Positions 53,901 to 62,804 of a stretch of 64,000 nt of DNA are shown one piece after another (within the stretch, counting starts at the first letter, position 1; each line of letters starts with the position of its first letter). The notes beneath the pieces were generated by a model. It saw nothing but the letters and a program-made list of their open reading frames with translations. It was not told where the DNA came from and did no database searches. The stretch comes from Sternotherus odoratus (lineage: Eukaryota > Chordata > Testudines > Kinosternidae), in assembly GCA_032164245.1 (NCBI GenBank), contig JAVMKO010000006.1:6649001-6713000 (forward strand), read 5' to 3'. A program made the translations under genes and the position numbers.

Positions 53901-56900
53901 GTTTTTACCATGCCCTGGCTTCCCGCCTGGACAGGTGGTGGGGGCCTTTGTGTGTGTGGGGGGGCATCTCAACCCCTCCCTTCCCCATTGGGAAGAAGCT
54001 GGTCCCACCCCTGAACCTCAGACAGGTGCAAAACGATGCTGCAGGGAATCCAGACCAAATGCTGACCTGGAGTGATGCTGACCAGGATTGGAACACTGGG
54101 TGGGAATCCTGAAATGCAATTGGAACAGGTGGTCATCCTAAACCGCTTGTACAAGAGGTTTACTACAATATATGCCTATATCGGGGGTGGGCCACACTGG
54201 GGTTCGAAATTGTGTGGAAGGCTGGGTGGAGAAGGCTGTGCCTCCTCAAACAGCCTAGCCCCCCCCCTCCCCCGAACTCCCAACCCATCCACCCCCCACA
54301 CACACTTCCTGTCCCCTGATCTCCCCCTTGGGGGCAGTTAGAGTAGGGGGGTCTCCCAAGACCCACCACCACCCCGCCCCCACTTGTCCCCTGACTATCC
54401 ACTCCAGAGAACCCCTTCCCCAAACTACCCCCCAATACTCCCACCCCCATGTAAGCTGCACTGCTCCTTGACACCCCCTCCAGAGATTTTCTTCCTCTCT
54501 CCCCCCCCCCCCCCATCCAATCCCCCCTGGCCCCTGCCTGTCCTGATAGGCCCCTGGGACTCCCACGCACCATCCAACCCCGCATTCTGTCCCCTGGCCA
54601 CCGCCCCCCAGACCCTCTGCCCCCTTAGCCAACCCCCCAACCCTCTTACCTCGCTACCGGAAACCAGACATGCGGTCGTGCAGCTCCGGCCCCCTCCCCC
54701 CCACCCCCCTGCTCATGTGGTCCGCTGAGACCGCGGGGGAAAGGCCTCTCCAGCCAGGCCCTCTGGGGCTGGTTAGGAGGAGCCCATGGGCTGTAGTTTG
54801 CCCACCCTTGGCCTATATGATTCATGTTCCAAACCCAATAACCCTGCCCAAACTGAGCTTGGGAAACTGCTTTGTCCTAAACAAAGCATCGTGTGCTCTG
54901 CTTAATTTCTATTTTAAGCAGTAAATAGAGTAATCCAACGTGGAGGGAAACAAAGCTCAAACAGGAGAGAGCATCTCAGCAGGGAACATTCTTCCACACA
55001 GTCTTTGTCTCCTACTTCCCAGCTGGAAATATAATTTCAATCCCTCTCTAGAAGAATGAAAAGGAGGGACAAACCCCCCCCCCCCCCAAGGCACCATCTC
55101 TCTTCTCCCCGCCCATCAGTCACTGCACCTGAAGCGCCAAAAAAAGCATGGTTTCTTCAGATTGCTGAAAGCATGTGGTGAGCAACTTTGCTTGTATCTG
55201 ATCTAGTTTGTTAGGTATTAGTTAATTACTTGTCTTTGTTTCTTGTAACCATTTCTGACTTGTACTCAATGTTTGTAGCTAATAAACTTGTTTTGTTTTT
55301 ATCTAATCCAGTGTGTTTAAATTGAAGTTTGGGTAACAAGTTATGTGCATATTATTCACTCAAAGGAATAACAAACTTAAAGCATTTTGTACCGTCAAAG
55401 GGGGCTGGGCAGGGCAATACAAGGCATACGTGACTGGGGGTATGCTGGGGTCACCCTGCAATATAAGGCCGGTGAGAAGCAGGGTGTAACTGACAGGTTG
55501 CGGTTAACATGCAAGCCACCCCCTGAGTGTCTGGAAGGCTATTTGTGAGCGGTCCAGATGGGAGCTAGTTCAGCAAGGCATTGTACGGTAGTCAAGGTTA
55601 CAGGGCAGGGGTGACATAGTCTGGATTGTACCCTGGTTTGTCACAGGTACCCAAATCCCTTTTTAAGGAGAGGTGCTCATAGCCTCAGCTCGCCCATACT
55701 ACTCCCTTCCCAATTGAAGAGCTGCTCCAAAGATTGACACATCCCATGAGCTGCTGACTTTGGTCCCATTTCTAGTCCTACGAAGTTGTAAATCTGTCAT
55801 CTTCTCTGCAGAGTTCTCGAGGGCTGAAGCCCCAGACATGCTGAAGAATTTCTTCAAATATCTGATGAATCATTGTTAAGCAAATCTAGCCAGCTGAGCT
55901 TCTGCCAGGGTGAAAAACCCAGAAGCAAATGTGCATGGAGTTCACCATGAGTTCTAATGTAATGAAATATATAAAAGGTTAACCAGAAATAGCCCTCTGA
56001 TGTCTACTTTAAGAATAGCAGCTAAAGCCCTTTCTTTATTAAAGAAATTAAACACAACTGAGGTTCTAAAATATTCAATACGAAGAACAGGTCACACAAC
56101 TTTATTTTGCTGAACAATGTAGTTCCCATTTGGCTTCTGAAGACCAAATCCCGCTCTCCTTGTAAAGTCCTTGGGAGCAAAGCATTTTGAAATGCCCCCT
56201 CTTTTTGATAAAACAGGATTTGCACTTATTGCCCAAAGGATAACTGGATTCATAAATTACTTGATTAGCTACTGAAACAGTTGTGCTTGGACTAAACTCT
56301 CATGACGTATTCAGTCCACCTAGCAGAACGGGTCAATTTTCTATACGGCAAACGGTTGCAGGCTACAAACTGTATTAAGAGTATGGAGAACTAGGTTGTC
56401 ACTTACCAGAATTAGAAACCCAATCCTCTTCTACCCTGTTGCTGAGCAGAGTCCCTTCGACTGTAACTACAAAGTGACTGTAACCCATACTGTAGGCATG
56501 TTAGAATAACTTTCCCCATTCTTCCTTTGTAGGTTCTATTCAAAGTCAAATGTGCAGCGGAATTCAATAAGTACAAGTAAGTTACTCCTCTTCTTGTCTA
56601 CCCCCAAACATGTTCTCATTGGGTATATTAACAGTGTGGGTAGCTGAAAGATAGTCTGTGTCTGAAATCTACCAAATGCTACATTTGAACTTCAGAGCAA
56701 TAGCTTTGGTTTCTCTCTTACCCAAATGTTGGGTAACAGATTCATTCAGTTACCTTGGAGCATAGTGGGGAAAGCAAAGCCCTGAAGAAGTTGAGGGCTG
56801 GTCGCAGGGCAGCCTGATCTTGTGATTTGGGTGCTTGCATGGGTCTGGGGGCGAAGGACTAGATTGTACCCAACAGGGAGAAGGTTCTCTAGCTCCTGGT

Positions 56901-59900
56901 TTGCCCCACTCTTGACTAAGCCCCAATGACTGCCTCCCTGCATCTCTAAGGGTATGTCTACGCAGCGGGGGGGGGGGGGCGAACGAACTCATGTCTCACT
57001 GGTGCCAGCTGGCTCTGCCCCACAACACACACCCTGCGAGCTTGCTTTGGTGCTGCAAGGACTTCCAGAATCAGGTTGGAGCCCAAGGTCTGGGACCCTC
57101 CCACCTCACAGAATCCTAGAACCTGGCTTTCGCTGGAGCCCCAACATCTACCCAGCAAGGAAATAGCCCCATGAGCCTGAGTCAGCTGGCATGGGCCAGC
57201 TGCAGATGTCTTCTGGGCTGTGTAGACCTAGCCTAAGGGTCTAGAATGGGCACTGCTACTGTGGCTGAGAATTAGAGGGCTCATGGGAGGCTATTGGTGC
57301 TCTGGCACAGCAGGGTCACACAGGATGAGGCTGAGAGCCATAGTAGAGCACTTCTGGGATTCACCCCATCGGATCTAGCCATAAACCAGTGAGGGAGTCT
57401 TACTTCTGTGAGCCTTTGATTCCCCAGTTTATGAACCGTCCTAAAGGCCAGCCACTCCAGTTGATCATGCCTGTGTGTTAAGTCAGTCTAATACAGGGGT
57501 CTGCAACCCGCGGCTCCGGAGCCGCATGCGGCTCTTTCATCCCTCCGATGCGGCTCCCTGTGTGTTCTAATTTTAACCGGCCCGCAGACTGTTTTCTATG
57601 CGGCCCGCCAGCACTGTCCAACCAGTGCGCGGAGCCGCAGCCGAAAGAGAGGGGCGGGGTCAATAAGAGGCGAGCGGCGGGGGGGGGGGGGGAGAAGAAC
57701 GGAGGCGGAGCCGGGGCACGAGGCGAGGCGGAGCCGGCGGAGAAGTGCGAGTCGGGCCGGGGCCGGGGCAGGAGGCGAAGCGCGGCGGAGCCGGCGGATA
57801 AGAGCGAGCCGGGGCCGGGGCACGAGGCAAGGCAAGGCAAGCTGGGGGAGGGGGGGAGTGAAAACATGGCCGGGGGGGGGGGAGGAAGAAGAGCGAGAGC
57901 ACGGCTGGAGGGGAGGGGGAGGGAAGAAGAGCGAGAGCACGGCCGGAGCGGGGGGGAGGTGGGGGGGGAGGAAGGGGGGGGGAAGAAGACGAGCGAGAGC
58001 ACGGCCGGAGGGGGGGGGAGGGAGGGAAGAAGAGCGAGAGCACGGCTGGAGGGGAGGGGGAGGGAAGAAGAGCGAGAGCACGGCCGGAGCGGGGGGGAGG
58101 AAGGGGGGGGGGAGGAAGAAGAGCGAGAGCACGGCCGGAGGGGAGGGAGGGAGGGAAGAAGAGCGAGAGCACGGCTGGAGGGGAGGGGGAGGGAAGAAGA
58201 GGGTGGGGGAGGGAAGAAGGGGGAGGGAAGAAGAGTGTTATTTCATTTTAAATGTCAAAAGGGTTTTGTGGCTCCCAGTGTTTTCTTTACTGTGGGAAAC
58301 GGGTCCAAATGGCTCTTTGAGTGGTAAAGGTTGCAGACCCCTGGTCTAATAGTACATCCCTCCGTATGGAAGGGGAGGGACTTCAGACCATGTCCGTTAG
58401 ACCCAGAGGTCCAGAACTAACTGACCTGTGTCAGGAGACAAACTCTCAATGGAAAGTATGTGGATTCTACTGTATCTGCAGCCACTTATTTTAATGAGGC
58501 TGGTGGTGGTTGGGCTGACTCTCCATGTACATTAAACATAAGTTCTTATCTTGCAACTTGAACTGGAATCTAGAAAGACCGGACTCTTGTAACGCGTGAT
58601 TCCTTGTAAGCTTCTACCAACTGAGGGATTTCAATACCAATGCTCTGCACACAATGCCAACTAAACAACTTAAACTGACTTCTAAATGGCTCTAATTCCT
58701 TGTCTACATAACTGACCTTTCACACTTGCTAGCCTGTTGAGTTATAGCAAATGAAGAGCAATGCTGGGAGAGAAATGAACAAGGTACATGATGTGGTGGT
58801 AGAGATTTCTGCAGACTGTTTTGCTCAATCAGTTTCTCTTTCCTTTTCCAGGGTCCTGTTGTATCTGGGCTCCATATTTACCACCCTTCTCTTTCTTGTT
58901 GTGAATTTAACTTGTGCAATGCTGATCCATGGAGATGTCCCAGAGAGTCGGCTGAGATGGGCCGTGTTTGTTCGGGCACTGGTCAATGACAGTCTCTTCC
59001 TTCTTTGTGCCATTTCATTAGCTTGTTGTATGTGCAAACTTGCAAAAATGTCCTCGGCAAACGTCTACCTCGAGTCAAAGGTAGGTAAAAGCCCTCTAAG
59101 ATGCACTGAAATCCTTTCCCTCAGTCCATGGGGGTGCAAGTCCAAGACCATGACTCCATCATGCCAGATGCTCTGCAAACACAGAACCAAAAGATAGTCC
59201 CAGCCTGGAACTAGACTCTTTTCTGTTTGGGTTCTTCAGTTGGTGTTCTGTTGCACCAATATTAACTCAGGTACTGGACTTTTTTTTGCATTCAGTCTCT
59301 TAAATCACTTGTTTCAGTACAGAGCCAAGATCTGGTACTAATGGTGTGTTACTGTCGGGTACCAAAGCGAATTAATGTTGAGGGATTTGATAGTAGCTGC
59401 AATCCTATGCTAATGTGACACCCGTAAACCAGATCCACTAGCAACCCAGTCTAGTAATAAAACTGCCTATTGGAAGCTGGCTTTCTCCTACATCACTTTT
59501 TCCAAAGCATTATCCCACTCCATTACATGTAGCATCTCCCTATGGGCTAACTATGCCTGGTTTGGGGTTCTCCCTCTTCCCACCCCCACACATTTCCAGA
59601 CTTGACTAAAGGGGACACATAGATGCACCATTGTTCCATCCGCTGGGAGCACTGAGCATTGGCAGCCTGTTGGCTTCACTGTGGCCCTTCAGGATCAGGG
59701 AAAAGCTCTCCTTCTCTCACCTGGCCATGACTGCCACCACTTGAGGGACCATGTCAGGAACTGGAAAGGGTACAACACGCGGCAGCTCCTACCCCAAGTC
59801 CTGGGCATTTCTGTAGATCTAGAATTGGTTCGAGGCCAAACTGGGTTTGCAATGCCCCCTCGTTTTGATAAGACAAGATTTATATATAGTTCTGGACTCC

Positions 59901-62804
59901 TGTTACTATTGGAGCCAGACTTCCAGTCACGGTCTCTGATAGCCTGATGAAAGGCAGCATTTCCTCTGCTGGCGATGGGGCTAGATGACCTCTCCATTTT
60001 GCCCATGGTGACCATGCTCTAGCCAGGGTATGCAAAGCCCCTGTCAGGGGAGTCTTGACTTAGGCGAATGCTGCCCAGCCTTCTTTCTCTTCAAAGAAGG
60101 GACAAGGCTGGTGCTGGATCTGAATGCTAGCCATCAGGAATTGGCAGCTCCTGTGTGTGGCCAAATTGGGATCCTGTAGCTCAACGAGGCTACTCTGCCC
60201 AAGGCAACAACTCCATGTCTGGGTCCTGTCTACATCATGAGCTGGTAGGAGACGCTTCCCCCGCCTTGGAACTATGGACAACGGCCACTTGAACTTTCCT
60301 GCAGGTGGTCTACTGTGTGGTAGCCTGTGAGCGAGCCGGCTTTAGGAAATGCCAGCCTCTGCCTTAGGCATTTCTGCTGCCTGGTCTGAACTTGGGGGGG
60401 AGGAGAGGGGGGGATCTCTTACTTGCTGACCCCACTCTGCCTCCTGCAGAGTTCATGATTCAGGGACGTTGCCCCGTATTTGTCTAGTGAGTTCAGGATA
60501 CTGAAGGCACCTCCTAGTCTATTCCAGGCTAGATCACCCAGTCTAGCTTAGGTAGTGTGTGTAATTCCTGATGGCTTCCCCTCTTCTTCCTCCAAAATTG
60601 CCCTGGGGTATTTTTCCTGAGATCTGTGAACTGTCAAGGAGATGGGAGCTAAGGAGCCCAAGTTTATTTGGGATCCATTAAACTGCCAGCTGTTGCTCCA
60701 GTTCTCGAACTCGGCCTTGTGGTGCAAAACAAGGAAAATGTGGATCTAAACTCTCTAGCTTCTGGTTGAACTGTGTGTTAACAACATGTTTGACAGGTCA
60801 CTTTTGTATGTGGAGGAAGAGGCTATAGAGGTGTTTCAGCAAGTTGCAATATCTGACCGTGAGGGTTCTGTGCTGCTGGTTTTGAGTCTGCCATCTGATC
60901 AGGCAGGAGTCACAGTTGTGTGAACTTTTGCATTTAAATAGCCCTCCGAGATGTACTGACTTCCTCTGCTCAGGATTGGTTTCCTTTGCCCTGAGGTGAG
61001 AGCTGTGAGCATGTTCTGAAATCTGAGAAGTTGCTACTTCTGGAAGTAGAATTTGTGTCCTCCACTGACATTCCTATTCATTCTCCCTCTCTCCTGTGGG
61101 GATTGCTCCTAATCTGTAGTACACAGTGTTATTCTTCAACTAAGGGCTGGTCCCAACTACGGCTTAACGTCGACCTTTGCGATGTTAAGTCGATATAAAC
61201 ATGTACCTGTCCTCACATGCATGCCATTTGTGTCTATTTTAAAGGGACCTCAAAATCTACTTCTGTACTCCTCCCTAACGTAGCGCTGAAATCGACTTCT
61301 CTGGGTCGATTGTGAACTAGTGAGGATGCATGGAACATTACTGGCCTCCAGAGGCTGTCCCACAATGCTCCATTCTGACAGCTCTGGACTGCCTCACTGC
61401 TCCACTGTGACCATTCTGGACAGCACTCTCAACTCGCTGCTCTGGCCAGGTAGACAGGAAAAGACCCGTTTTCACTAAAAAAGATTGTTAATATACTCTG
61501 GACCAGGACTTTGTAATGATTCCAATAACATGCATTCCCTAGCTCTCTGAGACATTCAAAGCATATTGATGTCAGTCATGGTTGCCTGCTTGAAATACGG
61601 ACTGCAATTAGTAGGGAAACAGTCAGCGAGACAGCCCGTAGCGAGAACACGATGGGGTTTTGAGCCTGCAATCGCACATCTTCTCTTTTTCCCCCCCCCC
61701 CCCCCTTCCCCACAGCCAGGCTGCTCCCACGGCCAGGCTGAACACACGAACACACACACCACAGCCAGCCGGTAGCCAGCCCGTGGGGTGGGTGTGGGTG
61801 TGGGTGTGTTTTTTGTTAAGTTCTTGGTTACAGTGTGCCTGGGTTTTCAGCCTGCAATCCCTCTTTCCCCCCCCCTCCCCTCCCCCCCTCCCCCCCCCCC
61901 CCCCCAGCCAGCCCATGGTGCCTGCTGGGGACTCTGGGAACTGTGGGATAGGTACCCACAGTGCAATGCTCGCTATGTCGACGCTTGCAAAAGTTGTATG
62001 GACAGACACTGTCGACTTGCTGTGCTTTGTGGGGACGCACAAAATCGACTCTATACAGTCTGCTTTAGAAAATCGACTTAAAGGAAATCGAACTAATGCT
62101 GTAGTGAAGACATACCCTAAGAGAAGGTCACAAAAGGCTGTTGCTACATCAAAACTCCCTCTCTGGTTGGCCAGTAAAACAATGTCCTACTGTGGCTTTC
62201 ACCCTAATTGCTGTTGACTAATCACTGGGCTTCGTGCCTCAAGTTAGTGGCAACGTAGCATCGTAAATGAAGACCACACCCAACATGTATTTAGCTATCG
62301 CTATCCAGCCAGGTAGTCTGTAGAATTGTCTGTCTGCTTGCAAAAACAACCACTATGCAACGGGACCTAATACTGGAATAATTCTCCCTGTGGTTCCATC
62401 ATTTCATTTGCAAGGTTCCCCTTCTCTGCCTCAAAGTCAGTAAGAAACCGCCATGTGGAACTGACCGATTGCAGCCAACTTGCCACCAGCTCACAGTTAA
62501 GAGCCTCATTCTAAAATATTTAAAGCTAGCGTAATGGCTAGACATTCTGGGTCCGATCCTGCATGCACAACTCACCGTGCATAAAATCCCAACTTTATGG
62601 GAAGATCTGTGTAACCGCCTACTAGATTTTTAACTTCTCACTTCTTTCCCTTAGGGCACATCCGTCTGCCAGGCTATCCTCGTTGGTTCAGTAGTTGCTC
62701 TTCTGTACTCTTCGAGGGCTTGCTATAATCTGGTCGCAGTGGCCATCTCTCCGGAGAATGTTCCTAGTCCATTCAATTATGGCTGGGACAATCTTTCAGA
62801 TAAG
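38482..62804 (+). CDS. GPR137C: GPR137C, partial, 4 coding exons
   Basis: Coding parts 38482-38838, 56533-56576, 58852-59080 and 62655-62804 total 780 nt (260 codons), with GT-AG introns and continuous phase. The family comprises multipass integral membrane proteins placed at lysosomes; the paralogue GPR137B has been linked to Rag GTPase and mTORC1 control. Six membrane segments are visible: residues about 24-47, 59-78 and 95-117 in exon 1, two in exon 3, and one in exon 4. Anchors include [53 protein letters not shown] and [15 protein letters not shown]137C is preferred over GPR137B and GPR137 because TXNDC16 lies head to head upstream, as in human 14q22. The C-terminal exons are off the right edge. 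Confidence 0.93.
38850..38908 (+). repeat. (GT)24 followed by (GC)n microsatellite
   Basis: The repeat starts 11 bases after the GPR137C exon 1 donor (GTGAGTGAGTGC). It is a mostly pure GT run of about 48 bases followed by GC repeats. Such mixed runs can adopt Z-DNA. Confidence 0.95.
38911..39211 (+). repeat. Tandem duplication of a roughly 145-bp unit
   Basis: Unit A (38,911-39,050) and unit B (39,054-39,211) both contain TTCCCCAAACTTGGGGGA, GGCTGCGGGGATTTGCC, GATTTCCTTGC, a GGGAAGAAAAA block and GTTGCT...GGGGCTGTGT, and both end in GT-rich tracts. They differ by indels in C and G runs. The copies lie in intron 1 of GPR137C. Confidence 0.9.
39212..41400 (+). other. GPR137C intron 1, proximal part
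   Basis: I see no exon. It contains poly-C near 39,385-39,399, a short duplication of CCCACTTATTTATCCTTAGC (39,559 and 39,607), poly-G at 40,443-40,461, poly-C near 40,509-40,524 and a short TA run at 41,100. No coding likeness. Confidence 0.5.
41410..42490 (+). repeat. LTR-like unit
   Basis: It has a TATA-like TCTATAAAACCTGGGAG near 41,839 and a polyadenylation signal AATAAACC near 42,108. A U5-like part follows (TAGATTCTAAAGGATTGGCA). This is the layout of a long terminal repeat of an endogenous retroelement. No retroviral genes accompany it and the exact ends and target duplication were not found. Confidence 0.55.
42540..43450 (+). mobile_element. Penelope-like element 3' fragment with GIY-YIG endonuclease
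   Basis: The coding part gives [13 protein letters not shown]..., then [20 protein letters not shown], then after a frameshift near 42,890 [20 protein letters not shown]. This is the C-terminal GIY-YIG endonuclease of a Neptune-type Penelope element, with the Y-I-G and the N-G-H segment visible. Stops near 43,000 and 43,080 show it is dead. The 3' tail at 43,330-43,450 carries CGATGAAGTGGGCTATAGCC and GAAAGC and ends in the same segment as the small elements elsewhere. Confidence 0.85.
43451..44857 (+). other. GPR137C intron 1, nothing recognised
   Basis: No exon or clear repeat is seen. Reading windows (43,530-43,730; 44,607-44,906) have no family likeness, and the second runs into a Penelope tail. 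Confidence 0.4.
44858..44955 (+). mobile_element. Decayed Penelope tail
   Basis: GCATCCAATGAAGTGGGCTA followed by TAGCTCACTAACTAA and GTCTCTAAGGTGCCACAAGT is a diverged copy of the tail at 43,330-43,400. The GAAA box is lost. Confidence 0.65.
44988..45079. mobile_element. Small GTCGAC-family MITE
   Basis: CTACACTCAAGTGTTAGGT and ACCTAACTCTTGAGTGTAG are near-perfect inverted ends, with GTCGACACAGCTACATAGGT inside. The unit is 92 bp. Confidence 0.75.
45740..48330 (+). mobile_element. Decayed CR1-clade LINE, long copy
   Basis: Successive frames give RT and downstream motifs: [14 protein letters not shown] sequence near 47,130-47,165, then [16 protein letters not shown] near 47,290-47,335, then [16 protein letters not shown] and [17 protein letters not shown] near 47,575-47,620. 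The segment RRSTSMI(*)[15 protein letters not shown] follows near 47,790-47,860. Stops and indels are frequent. It is one of the longer LINE copies here and lies in GPR137C intron 1. Confidence 0.8.
48356..48387 (+). repeat. Poly-T run
   Basis: A T-rich run interrupted by a single G lies just after the LINE remnant. It has no further meaning visible from sequence. Confidence 0.9.
48440..49925 (+). other. GPR137C intron 1, nothing recognised
   Basis: The minus-strand window at 48,522-48,854 has no domain I know and no splice context. The rest is plain intron with a short A/T-rich run at 49,470. Confidence 0.4.
49929..50205. mobile_element. GTCGAC-family MITE
   Basis: Left end TTGGGGTATGTCTATACTAC and right end GTAGCGTAGCCCAGGCCTTA are imperfect inverted repeats. 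It shares TCGGGGATTGATTTATTG and TAGCTGAAGTTG...GTATCTTAGGT with the copy at 34,423. Confidence 0.75.
50206..51299 (+). other. GPR137C intron 1, nothing recognised
   Basis: No repeat or exon could be identified. Confidence 0.4.
51308..53478 (+). mobile_element. hAT transposon fossil, 2.17 kb, with transposase remains
   Basis: The ends CCTTGGTGGATTAA and TTAATCCGCCCCTG are inverted repeats. The flanks are the perfect 8-bp duplication GTAGCTGG (51300-51307, 53479-53486). Plus-strand frames give [20 protein letters not shown], then [18 protein letters not shown], then [12 protein letters not shown], and finally the hAT dimerisation region [20 protein letters not shown] followed by [14 protein letters not shown]. 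This is the DUF4371/ZMYM1-like hAT transposase type. Frameshifts break it into at least four pieces, so it is inactive. Confidence 0.93.
53487..54173 (+). other. GPR137C intron 1, nothing recognised
   Basis: The overlapping reading windows on both strands at 53,672-54,112 show no domain. CCCATTGGGAAGAAGCTGGT and similar G/C-rich parts have no identified family. Confidence 0.4.
54182..54810. mobile_element. hAT MITE, C-rich
   Basis: It starts CGGGGGTGGGCCACAC and ends GTAGTTTGCCCACCCTTG. The flanks are GCCTATAT on both sides (54174-54181, 54811-54818), a perfect 8-bp duplication. The interior is a long C-rich tract. The right end matches the right end of the element at 8695-9145, so they are one family. 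Confidence 0.9.
54822..55650 (+). repeat. LTR-like unit
   Basis: A polyadenylation signal AATAAACTTG lies near 55,280, with TGTGTTTAAATTGAAGTTTG downstream and GTTTGTCACAGG near the right end. The arrangement resembles an LTR of an endogenous retroelement. No TATA box or target duplication was confirmed. Confidence 0.45.
55651..56532 (+). other. GPR137C intron 1, end
   Basis: Plain intron leading to exon 2. I recognise no repeat or gene. Confidence 0.5.
56533..56576 (+). CDS. GPR137C: GPR137C exon 2
   Basis: This 44-nt exon has acceptor TTGTAG and donor GTAAGT. It encodes [14 protein letters not shown] plus a split lysine codon, matching the family loop VICKVRCA.E after TM3. It is preceded by a 17.7-kb intron full of repeats. 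Confidence 0.9.
56948..57237. mobile_element. MITE with TAAGGGTATGTCTAC-type ends
   Basis: TAAGGGTATGTCTACGCAGC and GCTGTGTAGACCTAGCCTAA are inverted ends. It starts 372 bp downstream of GPR137C exon 2. A poly-G run lies near its left end. Confidence 0.75.
57494..58343. mobile_element. hAT MITE carrying a purine-rich tandem array
   Basis: The perfect 15-bp inverted ends are CAGGGGTCTGCAACC and GGTTGCAGACCCCTG. The flanks are GTCTAATA on both sides (57486-57493, 58344-58351). Inside, 57,860-58,215 is a tandem array whose unit contains GAAGAAGAGCGAGAGCACGG and a run of GGAGGGG; at least six copies are seen. Before that, a GAGCCGGCGGA-type repeat occurs about three times. Long open windows on both strands are simple-repeat artefacts. 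Confidence 0.95.
58852..59080 (+). CDS. GPR137C: GPR137C exon 3 (TM4-TM5)
   Basis: This 229-nt exon has acceptor TTCCAG and donor GTAGGT. It encodes [20 protein letters not shown] and then [40 protein letters not shown] and [16 protein letters not shown]. It has two hydrophobic segments and the strongly conserved motifs NLTCAML and [10 protein letters not shown]. It ends in phase 0. Confidence 0.95.
59085..61140 (+). other. GPR137C intron 3, nothing recognised
   Basis: No exon is found between exons 3 and 4. The windows at 59,681-60,015 and 60,060-60,281 show no domain and no GT-AG context joining GPR137C. Confidence 0.45.
61141..62119. mobile_element. Large GTCGAC-family MITE with internal duplication
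   Basis: Left end TAAGGGCTGGTCCCAACTAC and right end GTAGTGAAGACATACCCTA are inverted. The body holds GTCGAC/TCGACTT motifs. An internal duplicate is visible: GGGTTTTGAGCCTGCAATCG with a poly-C run and CCAGCCAGGC-type tail at 61,650-61,735 and again at 61,840-61,915. Confidence 0.75.
62655..62804 (+). CDS. GPR137C: GPR137C exon 4 (TM6)
   Basis: This 150-nt exon has acceptor CCTTAG and donor GTAACT. It encodes [20 protein letters not shown] and then [20 protein letters not shown] and [10 protein letters not shown]. It ends in phase 0; later exons lie to the right of the window. Confidence 0.95.

Noticed and set aside
54163..54640. Glycine-rich minus-strand frames
   Set aside because: They are translations of the C-rich interior of a hAT MITE.
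57478..58349. Long overlapping open frames on both strands, rich in RAR/EEEREH or SLFFPP
   Set aside because: They arise from the purine-rich tandem array inside a hAT MITE; both strands are open because of composition, not coding.
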